Of a stretch of DNA of 63,047 nt, positions 8,536-17,709 are shown one piece after another (the first letter of the stretch is position 1; each line of letters starts with the position of its first letter). The stretch lies in IMG/VR virus record IMGVR_UViG_3300033997_000050, positions 1-63,047 of that record. One strand, 5' to 3'. This DNA is from a virus. A program made the position numbers and the translations under genes. The notes under the pieces are model-generated. The model saw only the letters and a list, made by a program, of their open reading frames with translations. It had not been told where the DNA came from and searched no databases.

Positions 8536-8778
8536 ATGGATAGCGCGGGAAAAATGACAGAACTGAAAATTCTCACGGACTTCGAGGCCATGATTGGTCT
8601 CGATCCTCCGCAGGCTTGCCGGGTGATCGGCATCGCCTATTCCACCTACGCGGCCTATCGTAATTGCAGCCGCCCGCTTCAACCCTACCACCTGAACCAC
8701 ATCGAGGTCATCGGCATGCTGTCGGGCCGCGCCCTCACACGACTTATCGACGAGCGAATCAATGGCAAAAGCAACTGA
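8536..8778 (+). CDS. Small HTH-like protein preceding terminase
   Basis: An 80-residue protein (74 if the second ATG at 8554 is used; neither start has a strong ribosome site). The segment PPQACRVIGIAYSTYAAYRN looks like a helix-turn-helix, and small proteins of this pattern are common just upstream of terminase genes. It may control late transcription or assist terminase; both are inference. Its end overlaps the terminase small subunit start by 17 bases. Confidence 0.65.
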   Translation: MDSAGKMTELKILTDFEAMIGLDPPQACRVIGIAYSTYAAYRNCSRPLQPYHLNHIEVIGMLSGRALTRLIDERINGKSN

Positions 8779-9358
8779 ACGAACTGACGAAATCACCAAG
8801 GCCATCATCTATGACGGCGCGAACTTGTCGCAACTAGGCTCGCTGTTCCGCATGGATCACCGCGTCCTGGTTGAGAAGCTGACGAAGGGCGGCTGCAAGC
8901 CAGTGGGTACGCGCAACGGCGTCGACATCTATGCGGTCCACGAAGTCGCCCCGTACCTGGTCAAGCCGGCCTACGACATCGAGGAATACCTGAAGCGGAT
9001 GCACCACAACGATCTGCCGAAGCACCTGACGAAAGAGTTTTGGGCCGGCCTGCGCTCCCGCCAAGAGTATGAGCAGAAGGAGGGCAACTTGTGGCCGACA
9101 TCGCGCGTGGTCGAGGTCATGGGCGGTGTGATGAAGCTGATTAAGATGAGCGCGCGCCTGATGAGCGACCAGGTGGATCGCCAGGCCGAATTGAGCGACC
9201 GCCAGCGGCAGATCGTGCGCTCGCAATGCGACGGCATGCTCGAAGAGGCGTACCGCACAATCCTCGAAGCGTTCTCGTCGGCGCCGACGAACATGGGCGT
9301 GATCGAGAAATCGGAAGCCATGGTGGCAAAAGTGCAGGAGGACGAAGATGAACTTTAA
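8762..9358 (+). CDS. Terminase small subunit (Nu1/DUF1441-like)
   Basis: A 198-residue DNA-recognition subunit of the packaging motor. The N-terminus (SQLGSLFRMDHRVLVEKLTK) is a winged-helix DNA-binding segment like lambda Nu1 and DUF1441 proteins. A helical dimerisation region follows, with repeated RQAELSDRQRQIVRSQ-type heptads. The tail is acidic (QEDEDEL). Its last 11 bases encode the start of the large subunit, the typical small-large arrangement. Assignment rests on the HTH pattern, size and position. Confidence 0.8.
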   Translation: MAKATERTDEITKAIIYDGANLSQLGSLFRMDHRVLVEKLTKGGCKPVGTRNGVDIYAVHEVAPYLVKPAYDIEEYLKRMHHNDLPKHLTKEFWAGLRSRQEYEQKEGNLWPTSRVVEVMGGVMKLIKMSARLMSDQVDRQAELSDRQRQIVRSQCDGMLEEAYRTILEAFSSAPTNMGVIEKSEAMVAKVQEDEDEL

Positions 9359-11411
9359 CTCGGTAGAACAGATCGCGCTGGCGTGCGCGGAAATGCTGCG
9401 CCCACCGGAACGCACCACGGTCGCCGAAGCGGCGAGCAAGTACCGCGTGGTCAACAGCCCTGGCGCATACGTGGGGCCGTGGTACAACAGGACGACGCCG
9501 TACATGGTCGAACCGATGAACGTGTTCGCGTCGACCGACTACACCGCTATGATCTTTGTCGGCCCGGCGCAGTCGGCGAAGACGGACGGCCTGGTCATCA
9601 ACACGACGCTCTATTCCATCAAGATCGACCCGATGGACATGATGATCGTCTGCCCCACCAACACGGCGGCGCGCGACTTCTCCATGCGCCGCATCGACCG
9701 CCTGAACCGCTACTCGCCCGAGGTGGGCAAGATGCTGCTGCCCGGCGCAGACAACGACAACAAATTCGACAAGCTGTACAACACCGGCATGATGCTGTCG
9801 CTGTCGTGGCCCACGCCGACCGAACTGGCAGGTAAGCCAATCGGCCGCGTGGTGCTGACCGACCGCGACCGCATGCCGGACGACGTAGACGGCGACGGTG
9901 AGCCTTTCGACTTGGCGTACAAGCGGACCACCACGTTCGGCTCAAACGCGATGTGCGTGGCCGAGTCCTCGCCGTCGCGCGAAGTGAAGGATATGAAATG
10001 GGTTGCGAGTACACCGCACGAAGCGCCGCCATGCGACGGTATCATCGGCCTTTACAACCGTGGCGACCGGCGCCGCTGGTACTGGCCCTGCCCGCATTGC
10101 GATCACTACTTCGAGGGTAGGTTTGAAATGCTGAAGTACGAGCGCAAGCCGGGCATGTCGAACCTCGACGTGGCCGAGACCGTCCGGATGGAATGCCCGA
10201 AGTGCGCCGAGCCGATCCATCCGGACGAGCGCTACGAAATGAACCTGTGGGGAACCTGGGTCAAGGATGGCGAGGCCATTGACGCGCGCGGCAAAAAGTT
10301 CGGCGTCGGCAAGAATACGGTGATCGCATCGTTCTGGCTACGCGGCGTTGCCGCCGCATTCGTATCGTGGCGGAAGCTGGTCAATATGTACCTGGATGCG
10401 GTCGACGAGTTCGAGCGCACGAAGACCGAAGAGTCGCTGAAGAAGTTCTACAACAACGACCTGGGTGAGCCATACTACAGCCGCGCGCGCCAGGAGATCC
10501 GCCTGCCGGAAGACCTCAAGGCTGCGTCCGAGGTCGGCCTGGGCAAGCACGTCGTGCCGGAAGGCGTGCGCTTCCTGGTCGCCACCGTCGACGTGCAGAC
10601 TCGCTCGTTCGCGGTCCAGATCACGGGCATCATGCCGGGCGCGCCGTTCGACATGGTGTTGATCGACCGCTTCGACATCGAGAAGTCCAAGCGCCTCGAC
10701 GAAGACGGCGACCCGTTGCCGCTGAAGCCGGCGACCTACGCCGAGGACTGGGATTTGCTGATCGAGAAGGTGATGGACCGCGAGTATCCGCTGGACGATG
10801 GCTCGGGTCGCCTCATGTCGATCAAACTGGTCGGCTGTGATTCGGCAGGTGAGGCCGGCGCCACGACCCAGGCATACAACTTCTGGCGCAAGCTGGTGAA
10901 GATGAACCGCCACCACCGCTTCGTGCTGACGAAGGGCGAGGGTAAGCCGGGCCAGCCGCGCACCAATGTGCAGTACCCGGACAGCAATCGGAAGGACTCG
11001 AAGGCCGGCGCGCGCGGCGACATTCCGGTCCTGTTCTTCAACCCGACAATCTTGAAGGACGACCTCGACGCGCGCCTGGACTGCATGGAGCCGGGCAAGG
11101 GTATGTTCCGCACACCCGAGTGGTTGCCGATGCAGGTGTACGTCGAACTGTGCGCCGAGACGCGCACGCCGAAAGGCTGGGAGCACAACGGCAGCGTGCG
11201 CAACGAGACCTGGGACTTGTCCTACTACGCTATCGGCTTGTGCGTGTCCCGCTACTGCCGCATCGAGACCCTGGACTGGGCGAACCCGCCTTCGTGGGCG
11301 GCGGACTGGAATAGCAACGATTTTATCCGCACGCCCGAGCAGGAGAAGCCCTACGTGAATACTGTAAAATCTGCGATGAATTTTGCCGACATGGCCGCAG
11401 CCATGGCCTAA
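9348..11411 (+). CDS. Terminase large subunit (lambda GpA family)
   Basis: A 687-residue packaging ATPase-nuclease of the lambda GpA type. The Walker-A-like loop is VGPAQSAKT (residues 71-79). A C-x2-C pair near 247 (CPHC) and another near 283 (CPKC) form the zinc-ribbon typical of this family. The nuclease half contains ATVDVQ and LVGCDSAGE acidic motifs. With the small subunit it cuts concatemeric DNA and drives it into the prohead. Length and gene order (followed by gpW) match lambda. The GpA family includes both cos and headful phages, so the end type is not decided by the family. Confidence 0.95.
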   Translation: MNFNSVEQIALACAEMLRPPERTTVAEAASKYRVVNSPGAYVGPWYNRTTPYMVEPMNVFASTDYTAMIFVGPAQSAKTDGLVINTTLYSIKIDPMDMMIVCPTNTAARDFSMRRIDRLNRYSPEVGKMLLPGADNDNKFDKLYNTGMMLSLSWPTPTELAGKPIGRVVLTDRDRMPDDVDGDGEPFDLAYKRTTTFGSNAMCVAESSPSREVKDMKWVASTPHEAPPCDGIIGLYNRGDRRRWYWPCPHCDHYFEGRFEMLKYERKPGMSNLDVAETVRMECPKCAEPIHPDERYEMNLWGTWVKDGEAIDARGKKFGVGKNTVIASFWLRGVAAAFVSWRKLVNMYLDAVDEFERTKTEESLKKFYNNDLGEPYYSRARQEIRLPEDLKAASEVGLGKHVVPEGVRFLVATVDVQTRSFAVQITGIMPGAPFDMVLIDRFDIEKSKRLDEDGDPLPLKPATYAEDWDLLIEKVMDREYPLDDGSGRLMSIKLVGCDSAGEAGATTQAYNFWRKLVKMNRHHRFVLTKGEGKPGQPRTNVQYPDSNRKDSKAGARGDIPVLFFNPTILKDDLDARLDCMEPGKGMFRTPEWLPMQVYVELCAETRTPKGWEHNGSVRNETWDLSYYAIGLCVSRYCRIETLDWANPPSWAADWNSNDFIRTPEQEKPYVNTVKSAMNFADMAAAMA

Positions 11412-11427
11412 CAACGAGGAACCCGAA

Positions 11428-11688
11428 ATGATCTCCTGCATCCCACTCACACCCGAGGCTCGCGCGCTGCTCGAAAAGCAGTTGGCCGAAGCGCAAGCCC
11501 AGTATCACACGCTCATGCTCGGCACGGCGGCGCGCGTCATCGTCGACCAGAACGGCGAGCGCGTGGAATTCACCGCCGCGAACAAAGGCAACCTGGCGAA
11601 CTACATTCTGTCGCTGAAGGCCCAACTCGGCATGTTCACCCCAGCCTGCGGTGGCCTGCCGCTCGGCCCGGCCGGCTTCGTGTTCTGA
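11428..11688 (+). CDS. Head-tail joining protein (gpW-like)
   Basis: An 86-residue gpW-family protein. It has the pattern LLEKQLAEAQAQYHTLMLG, then a beta hairpin (ARVIVDQNGERVEF), then LANYILSLKAQLG, typical of lambda gpW, which plugs the connector before tail attachment. GAGGA precedes the ATG at 11428; an in-frame upstream start overlaps the terminase and lacks such a site. It lies between terminase and portal as in lambda. Confidence 0.9.
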   Translation: MISCIPLTPEARALLEKQLAEAQAQYHTLMLGTAARVIVDQNGERVEFTAANKGNLANYILSLKAQLGMFTPACGGLPLGPAGFVF

Positions 11689-11690
11689 CC

Positions 11691-13385
11691 ATGGCCGGCC
11701 CGCGCAAAGGCAAGTCAGTCGCCGCAAGCACTGACGTGATCGACATGGCATCGCAGAAGGTCATCGTGTCGCAGTCCGGCGAGTCTGCGATGGGCGGTGG
11801 CTTGGAAGGCGCTGAACGCACGTCCCGCGAAACGATGTTGTGGACGCCGCCGATTGTCTCGCCCGACATGCAGATCAACTCGGTCAAGGAAATGGCCGAC
11901 GCGCGCTCGCGCGATTCGGTGCAGAACGACGGTCTGATGATGGGTGCGCTGCACACGCACCGCGATAGCATTGTCGGCGCGAACTACCGCCTGATCTGCA
12001 CGCCGAACTTCGGCGTTCTCGGCCCGCGCTTTACCGAGGAATGGGCAGACGAATGGGCGAACCACATCGAGAACCGCTTCAACCTGCTCGCCGATTCAAC
12101 CGAGCACCACTTCGACGCCAGCGGCGACATGACCCTGACGGAAATGGTGCGCCTGGCAATCGGCGGCAAGCTGATGACCGGCGAGGTGCTGGCGACCGCC
12201 GAGTGGTTGAACACGATGCGCGACCGCCCGTTCAACACCGCGATTCAAATGGTCTCGCCGACCCGCCTGTCGAACCCTGACGGCGGCATGGACACGACCA
12301 CGATGCGACGCGGTGTGGAACTCGACACGCACGGTCGATCCGTCGCGTACCACATTCGCAGCGGCCATCCCGGTGACTTCTACATGGGTCAGGCGTGGCC
12401 GCTGTGGAAGCGCATCGCGGCGCGCAAGCCGTGGGGCAGGCGCCAGGTTATCCACATCGCCGAACGTCTGCAACCGGACCAGACGCGCGGGATCTCCGAC
12501 ATGGTGTCGGTGCTCAAGGAAATGCGGATGACGAAGAAGTTCAAAGAGATCACGCTGCAAAGCGCGGTCGTGAACGCGACGTATGCCGCAGCCATCGAGT
12601 CCGAACTGCCGACCGAGGCGATCTTTCAATCCATGGGTGCAGGTGGCCCAGGCTTCGGCACGATGCTCACCGAGTACATGACCGCGCTGAACCAGTACGT
12701 CGGCGCCTCGAAGAACATCGCCATCGACGGCGTGAAGATGCCGCACTTGTTCCCTGGAACGAAGCTGTCGCTGAAGCCGGCCGGCACGCCAGGCGGCGTC
12801 GGCACCGCGTTCGAGGAATCGCTGCTGCGCAATATCTCGGCACCGCTGGGCCTGAACTACGAACAGTTCAGCAAGGACTACACCAAGACCAACTACTCCA
12901 GCGCCCGCGCCAGCATGGCCGAGACCTGGAAGTTCATGCAGTCGCGGAAGAAGATCGTGGCCGATAAGTTCGCGACGATGTGCTACGTGCTGTGGCTGGA
13001 AGAGGAAATCGGATACTATGCCGACCCGATGCCGCTGCCGGCCGGCGTCACTCGCCGCGAGTTCCAGCAGATGTTCTACAACCCGGTGATGCGCGAGGCG
13101 ATCTGCTCGTGCCAGTGGATCGGCGCATCGCGCGGCCAGATCGACGAGGTGAAGGAAACACAAGCGGCTATCATGCGGATCAACTCGGGCCTGTCGACCC
13201 GCCAGGCGGAAACCGCGCGCCTCGGCGACGACTACCGCGTGGTACTGCGACAGCAGGCTCGCGAGAAGAAACTGATGGCCGAGTTGGGCCTGGACTTCAG
13301 CACGCAGGCCACCAAGCCCGGCGCCAACGACCGGCAGCAGACCATGAACGAAAACGACGAACAGAAGGAGAAAGACGATGAGTGA
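11691..13385 (+). CDS. Portal protein (lambda gpB-like)
   Basis: A 564-residue portal of the lambda gpB family, the dodecameric gateway for DNA at one head vertex. Family features include NDGLMMGALHTHRDSIVGANYRL near the N-terminus, VSPTRLSNP, AYHIRSGHPGDF and the late GLNYEQFSKDYTKTNYSSAR segment. The C-terminal 40 residues are highly charged. The gene starts two bases after the gpW stop and overlaps the protease start by 8 bases. Confidence 0.95.
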   Translation: MAGPRKGKSVAASTDVIDMASQKVIVSQSGESAMGGGLEGAERTSRETMLWTPPIVSPDMQINSVKEMADARSRDSVQNDGLMMGALHTHRDSIVGANYRLICTPNFGVLGPRFTEEWADEWANHIENRFNLLADSTEHHFDASGDMTLTEMVRLAIGGKLMTGEVLATAEWLNTMRDRPFNTAIQMVSPTRLSNPDGGMDTTTMRRGVELDTHGRSVAYHIRSGHPGDFYMGQAWPLWKRIAARKPWGRRQVIHIAERLQPDQTRGISDMVSVLKEMRMTKKFKEITLQSAVVNATYAAAIESELPTEAIFQSMGAGGPGFGTMLTEYMTALNQYVGASKNIAIDGVKMPHLFPGTKLSLKPAGTPGGVGTAFEESLLRNISAPLGLNYEQFSKDYTKTNYSSARASMAETWKFMQSRKKIVADKFATMCYVLWLEEEIGYYADPMPLPAGVTRREFQQMFYNPVMREAICSCQWIGASRGQIDEVKETQAAIMRINSGLSTRQAETARLGDDYRVVLRQQAREKKLMAELGLDFSTQATKPGANDRQQTMNENDEQKEKDDE

Positions 13386-14778
13386 ACACGTAATGCGCCA
13401 GGCGCTTTCGCGCATGAACCTGTCGGAGCAATTCATCGCTCCGCACTACAACGGATTCGCATCGGACATGATGATGATGGCCGCGACCGATCCGACTGTG
13501 GCGCGCGAGCGCTTCATGAACGAGACGCGGCATGAACTGTGCGAGGCATACGGGTTCCCGCGCCGCGAGCAGAACAAGCCATTCGCGTTCGCCAACGGTA
13601 TCGCCATTATCCCGGTCCACGGTACGCTGCTGAATCGCTTCGGCGGCGCCTATTCGTCCGTCACCGGCTACAACTTCATCCGCGCCCAGCACAACGCCGC
13701 GCTGATGGACGACGACGTGAAGATGATCGTCCACGATCACAACTCCTACGGCGGCGAAGCGGCCGGCTGCTTTGAACTGGCCGCAGAGATTCGCGAGTCC
13801 CGCAAAGTCAAACCGACTTACGCGGTCGTCGACTCGAATTGCTACTCCGCGTCGTTCGCGTTGGCGTCGGCCGCGACGAAGGTGATCGTGATCCCGAGCG
13901 CCGGTATCGGCTCGGTCGGCGTGGTCGCAATGCACGTCGATATGTCCGGTTTCCTCGATAAAATGGGGATCAAGGTCACGTTCATCCACTCGGGCGAACA
14001 CAAGGTGGACGGCAATCCATACGAGAAGCTGGACCCTGCCGTGAAGAAGTCGATCCAGGTTGGCGTGGATAAATCGCGTCAGAAGTTCGTGGATCTTGTA
14101 GCAACGAACCTCGGTCTGGACAGCAAGATCGTCTATGATACCGAGGCGCGCACGTACCGAGCCGAGGAAGCAAAGGAACTCGGCCTGGTGCATGCAATTG
14201 CAGTACCATCCGCCGTGCTGCAAACAATTACGGATGACGAGTCGGCCGATGCCGATAAGTCGGACACTCAACTCTCGACGCAAAAGGAAGAAAATATGAG
14301 CACCGCAGATCAAGCCGCAGCAGCGGCAGCAGCACCAGCAGCCGGCGCCGCACCAGCAGCGGCACCAGCACCAGCAGCGGCAGCGGCTCCAGCACAAGCA
14401 CCAGCGGCCGGCGCAGCGGCTCCAGCCACGGTCGACCAGGCTGCGGTCCAGAAGGCCGAGCGCGAACGCATCGCCGGCATCACCGGCTGCGAAGAAGCCG
14501 CAGGCCGTACCGCGCTGGCGAACCACTTGGCCTTCAGCACGAATATGTCCGTCGCCGACGCGAAGGTACTGCTCGCGACCTCGGGCAAGGACGCCGCACC
14601 AGTGGCCGAGAAGAACCCACTGGACGTCGCCATGGCCGCATCCGGTGGTGGCGCGAATGTCGGCTCCGACAGCGCAGCAGCGGCGGCAGCAGGCGGCGAA
14701 GCACCGAAACACCTGGCGATCCTGAACGACTACCAGCAGGCCACCGGCCGCAAGGTCGATCAGAAGGCCGAGAAGTAA
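13378..14778 (+). CDS. Capsid maturation protease fused to scaffold (lambda C-like, S49 family)
   Basis: A 466-residue fusion. The N-terminal S49/SppA-type serine protease has AIIPVHGTL, then the nucleophile region NCYSASFALAS (Ser157), then HSGEHKVDGNPYE (Lys209). The 52-residue Ser-Lys spacing matches bacterial SppA dyads. An Ala/Pro linker (about 310-355) then joins a helical scaffold-like C-terminus. The protease cleaves scaffold and itself during head maturation, as gpC does in lambda. An internal start makes the scaffold alone (see 14296). Confidence 0.93.
   Translation: MSEHVMRQALSRMNLSEQFIAPHYNGFASDMMMMAATDPTVARERFMNETRHELCEAYGFPRREQNKPFAFANGIAIIPVHGTLLNRFGGAYSSVTGYNFIRAQHNAALMDDDVKMIVHDHNSYGGEAAGCFELAAEIRESRKVKPTYAVVDSNCYSASFALASAATKVIVIPSAGIGSVGVVAMHVDMSGFLDKMGIKVTFIHSGEHKVDGNPYEKLDPAVKKSIQVGVDKSRQKFVDLVATNLGLDSKIVYDTEARTYRAEEAKELGLVHAIAVPSAVLQTITDDESADADKSDTQLSTQKEENMSTADQAAAAAAAPAAGAAPAAAPAPAAAAAPAQAPAAGAAAPATVDQAAVQKAERERIAGITGCEEAAGRTALANHLAFSTNMSVADAKVLLATSGKDAAPVAEKNPLDVAMAASGGGANVGSDSAAAAAAGGEAPKHLAILNDYQQATGRKVDQKAEK
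14296..14778 (+). CDS. Nested scaffold protein (Nu3-like, internal start)
   Basis: An in-frame ATG inside the protease gene at codon 307 is preceded by AAAGGAAG, a strong ribosome site at good spacing. It would give a 160-residue protein made of the Ala/Pro-rich segment and the helical C-terminal domain. This repeats the lambda C/Nu3 arrangement, in which the scaffold is translated from an internal start of the protease gene in large excess. The start is inferred from the ribosome site and synteny. Confidence 0.72.
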   Translation: MSTADQAAAAAAAPAAGAAPAAAPAPAAAAAPAQAPAAGAAAPATVDQAAVQKAERERIAGITGCEEAAGRTALANHLAFSTNMSVADAKVLLATSGKDAAPVAEKNPLDVAMAASGGGANVGSDSAAAAAAGGEAPKHLAILNDYQQATGRKVDQKAEK

Positions 14779-14841
14779 TTCGTCGACCGGAACGAAGCGA
14801 AGCAACCCAACCCATTAACGCCATACCTTTAGGAGAAAAAC

Positions 14842-15249
14842 ATGGCTGAAATCGAACAACGCCCGCTCGATCCGCGCTCGGATCTGGCCGGTGCTGAAGT
14901 CCTCGCCGCACGCGGCGGTCCCTTCCAACTGTGGATCGGCGGCGCACAAGTCGTCACCGATGCCGCCATCGCTGCCGTCGACTTCCAGAAGTACGAGATC
15001 GCCGCGCTGGACACCGCCGTTGGCGCCACCCTCGGCCAACTGGTGCGCTTCGTGCCAGGCACCCACGAAGCCAAGCAAGCCGTGGTCGTGGCGCAGCCTG
15101 TCACCGCTGGCATGTCGACGCCGTATTTCGCAGAAGGCCGCTTCAACCACGAAGCGCTGATCTGGCCGGCCGGCACCGCACTCGACACCTACGCCGAGCG
15201 CAAAGCCTTCTTCACCGGCACGATCCTCAAGGTCGGCCACCTGATCTGA
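14842..15249 (+). CDS. Head decoration protein (gpD-like)
   Basis: A 135-residue protein of the lambda gpD/HDPD type that trimerises on the expanded capsid. It shows YEIAALD, then RFVPGTHEAKQAVVVAQPV, then GRFNHEALIWP, the usual family layout. AGGAG lies ahead of the ATG. It lies directly before the major capsid gene, as in lambda. Confidence 0.92.
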   Translation: MAEIEQRPLDPRSDLAGAEVLAARGGPFQLWIGGAQVVTDAAIAAVDFQKYEIAALDTAVGATLGQLVRFVPGTHEAKQAVVVAQPVTAGMSTPYFAEGRFNHEALIWPAGTALDTYAERKAFFTGTILKVGHLI

Positions 15250-15292
15250 TTCGCAGATCGTTCACAAACCTAAGATAGAAAGCACATACAAC

Positions 15293-16363
15293 ATGGACCT
15301 CTACGATCTCTTTACGCTGCAAGCGGTGCAGCGCCAGATCAAAACCTCGCCGCGCTTCTGGCTGGAGAACTTCTACAAGAGCCAGATCAACTTCGACGGT
15401 CGCAAGATCCTGTTCGAGCGCGTGTACGGTGAAGACCGCAAGCTGGCACCATTCGTCGTGCCGAACGTCGCCGGCCGTCCGCAGCGCCTCGACGGCTTCC
15501 AGATGGACACCTTCACCCCGGCCTACTCGAAGCAGAAAGACATCGTGGACTACACGATGCACATCACTCGCCAGGCCGGCGAAGCCATCGGCGGTTCGCT
15601 GACCATCGAGCAGCGCCGCAATGCCGTGATCGCTGAACTGATCCGTCGCCAGAACGTCAAGATCGAGAACACCTGGAACTGGCTGGCCGCTCGCGCGACC
15701 ATCGACGGCAAGGTGGTCATCAAGGGTGAAGACTACCCTGAAACCCTGGTCGACTTCCGCCGTAACGCGGAACTGACCCGCATCCTGACCGGCGCCGCAA
15801 AGTGGGACGAACCGACCGGCAACCCGCTGCAAGATCTGCGCGAAATGCGCCAGGCTGCAAACCAGTTCTCGTTCGGCGCCCGCATCAGCAAATACTACTT
15901 CGGCACGAACGCCTGGGAACTGTTCTGCCAGCGCGTCGACCTGAAGGAAATGATGCGCCTGGAGTACGCTGGTCGCGGCCAGAACACCAGCGTCACGCTG
16001 ATCTCGGACGGCTACGACGATACCATCGAATACATGGGTTCCATCGCCGGCCTGAACGGCCAAGGCCGCATGGAGTTCTATGTCGATTCGTCGAAGTACA
16101 TCGACCCGGAAACCGGCGAGGAAGCGTACCACCTGGGCGAGAACGACGTGGTGGGCGTGTCCGACATGATGGACGGCGTTCGCTGCTTCGGCGGCATCAT
16201 GGATGCTGAAGCCGGCTACCGCGCGCTGGATCGCTTCTTCAAGAACTGGCGCGAGCAAGATCCGTCGCAGGAATACCTGCTGACGCAATCGGCTCCGCTG
16301 ATGGTCCCGCGCGAGACCAACGCGACCTTCAAGATCACGGTCGCACAGCCAGTCACCCCGTAA
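15293..16363 (+). CDS. Major capsid protein (lambda gpE-like)
   Basis: A 356-residue HK97-fold major capsid protein of the gpE family. Recognisable parts are MDLYDLFTLQAVQRQI at the N-terminus, PFVVPNVAGRPQ, GGSLTIEQRRNAVIAELI, a GRGQNTSVTLISDG segment and a C-terminus near QSAPLMVPRETNATF. The length is close to lambda gpE. No strong ribosome site is visible ahead of the ATG, which is odd for such a highly expressed gene. A terminator follows. Confidence 0.95.
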   Translation: MDLYDLFTLQAVQRQIKTSPRFWLENFYKSQINFDGRKILFERVYGEDRKLAPFVVPNVAGRPQRLDGFQMDTFTPAYSKQKDIVDYTMHITRQAGEAIGGSLTIEQRRNAVIAELIRRQNVKIENTWNWLAARATIDGKVVIKGEDYPETLVDFRRNAELTRILTGAAKWDEPTGNPLQDLREMRQAANQFSFGARISKYYFGTNAWELFCQRVDLKEMMRLEYAGRGQNTSVTLISDGYDDTIEYMGSIAGLNGQGRMEFYVDSSKYIDPETGEEAYHLGENDVVGVSDMMDGVRCFGGIMDAEAGYRALDRFFKNWREQDPSQEYLLTQSAPLMVPRETNATFKITVAQPVTP

Positions 16364-16371
16364 CACCAACC

Positions 16372-16395
16372 GGCCGGGGAAACCCGGCCTTTCAC
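16372..16395 (+). terminator. Rho-independent terminator after major capsid gene
   Basis: A perfect 7-bp GC stem (GGCCGGG and CCCGGCC) closed by a GAAA tetraloop is followed by TTTC. The T tract is short, so leaky termination is likely, which would favour head over tail expression. Confidence 0.75.
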
Positions 16396-16422
16396 CACCC
16401 CTTTCATTTTCGGAGAAGTATC

Positions 16423-16767
16423 ATGCCAAAACGCATTCCCACCATGTCCATCGTCATGCACCTGGACGGCAAGCGCACCGTCTTGAAGCCAAATAAAACC
16501 TACGAACTCACCGCCGCGCAGATCAAGGAAATCGAAGAGACTGGCGGTAAAGGCGCGCTGCGCAAGACCGTCAACGAGGAATCCAACGTGACCGACGTGT
16601 CGGCCGCGACCGGTGGTGTCGTGAACGCCGCTGACAGCGCGACCAACCTGGACGCATCGGTTCCAGCACCGAAGGGTGCAGCGACCTCGCCAACCACCGG
16701 CAAGGGTAATCCGAAGCCAGCGCCGGCTAAGGGCGACACCAAGGCTGGCTCGGACGACGACCTGTAA
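16423..16767 (+). CDS. FI-position protein with acidic tail
   Basis: A 114-residue protein of unrecognised family in the position of lambda FI, a packaging accessory. The N-terminal half (SIVMHLDGKRTVLKPNKTYE, then AAQIKEIEETGGKGAL) forms a small folded unit. The C-terminal half is a disordered Ala/Pro/Lys linker ending in AGSDDDL. CGGAG precedes the start. The function is inferred from position only. Confidence 0.7.
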   Translation: MPKRIPTMSIVMHLDGKRTVLKPNKTYELTAAQIKEIEETGGKGALRKTVNEESNVTDVSAATGGVVNAADSATNLDASVPAPKGAATSPTTGKGNPKPAPAKGDTKAGSDDDL

Positions 16768-16769
16768 TC

Positions 16770-17147
16770 ATGGTCTTCAACTTCGCAGCGGCTAAGGCCA
16801 CCGTCCATCGCACTGTTCACGATACGTTCGGGTTAGACGCCCTGTATCTCGGCTACAGCGATGACGTTGAACCTGTGCCGCTGCGGGTTCGTTGGCATAA
16901 TCAAATTGCGAACAGCGGGGATCTGAACGGCGAATACGCACTCAGTATCGACACCATCGACAAGCTGATTTTCGATGCTGCCGAACTGGTCGCAAAAGGC
17001 ATCAAGATCCGTCGCGGTGATCGCATCCAGCTAACCGCCGCATATTTCGGCGGCGTCGTCCTTGAGGCCAACACCCGCGATCCCAAGTCCGAAGCCGCGC
17101 GAGAAATCTGGCACGTCGGACGAGCACATGGCCCTGTCACTACTTGA
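16770..17147 (+). CDS. Head-tail attachment protein (FII-like)
   Basis: A 125-residue protein in the position and size range of lambda gpFII, which seals the filled head and binds the tail. The N-terminal FNFAAAKATVHRTVHDTFGL, the ALYLGYSD strand and the late IRRGDRIQLTAAYFGG fit the phage attachment-protein pattern. It overlaps the next gene by 20 bases. Assignment is from pattern and synteny. Confidence 0.78.
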   Translation: MVFNFAAAKATVHRTVHDTFGLDALYLGYSDDVEPVPLRVRWHNQIANSGDLNGEYALSIDTIDKLIFDAAELVAKGIKIRRGDRIQLTAAYFGGVVLEANTRDPKSEAAREIWHVGRAHGPVTT

Positions 17148-17709
17148 AGCCGCTGACTACATAGCACGGCTCCCTCGCGAGGCTGACAAAGCCGCGCAAC
17201 TCTCGATCAATCAAGTTGCGAGTCGCGGCGCGCTGAAACTGGCGCGCAGCGAAATTCTCGACCAGATCAACTTCCCAAAAGACTATCTGACCGGCGACCG
17301 CCTGCGTGTCACGAAGATGGCGCGGCCTGGCGACCTCGAAGCCGTGATCGGCGCGCGCCAGCGTGCCACCAGCCTCGCACGCTTCGCCGACTCGTCGACG
17401 ACCCTCGGCAGTCGCGCCCGAGTCGGCGTGCGCGTGCGCGTGAAACGAGGCAATTCGACTCTGCTGAAGAAGGCTTGGCTCGTCAACCTGCGAAACGGGA
17501 ATATCGGCCTGGCCGTGCGCCTCAAGCCTGGTCAGTCCATCGACAACAAAACGGGCGCGACGCGCTGGCTCGTGCCGGGCAAGGTGGCCCTGCTGTACGG
17601 CCCATCCGTCGATCAGGTGTTCCGCGACGTGTCCGAGGACATCGCCGGCCCGGTCGGCAGCATGGTCGCCACCGAATTCTTCCGTCAACTTACGAGGTTC
17701 ACACGATGA
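17128..17709 (+). CDS. Minor tail protein Z-like
   Basis: A 193-residue protein of the gpZ family, needed for correct tail completion. Features include QVASRGALKLARSEILDQI, LRVTKMARPGDLEAVIGAR and a late LVPGKVALLYGPSVDQVF. The ATG at 17128 is preferred because the longer frame overlaps the previous gene heavily. The stop overlaps the next start (ATGA). Confidence 0.82.
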   Translation: MALSLLEAADYIARLPREADKAAQLSINQVASRGALKLARSEILDQINFPKDYLTGDRLRVTKMARPGDLEAVIGARQRATSLARFADSSTTLGSRARVGVRVRVKRGNSTLLKKAWLVNLRNGNIGLAVRLKPGQSIDNKTGATRWLVPGKVALLYGPSVDQVFRDVSEDIAGPVGSMVATEFFRQLTRFTR

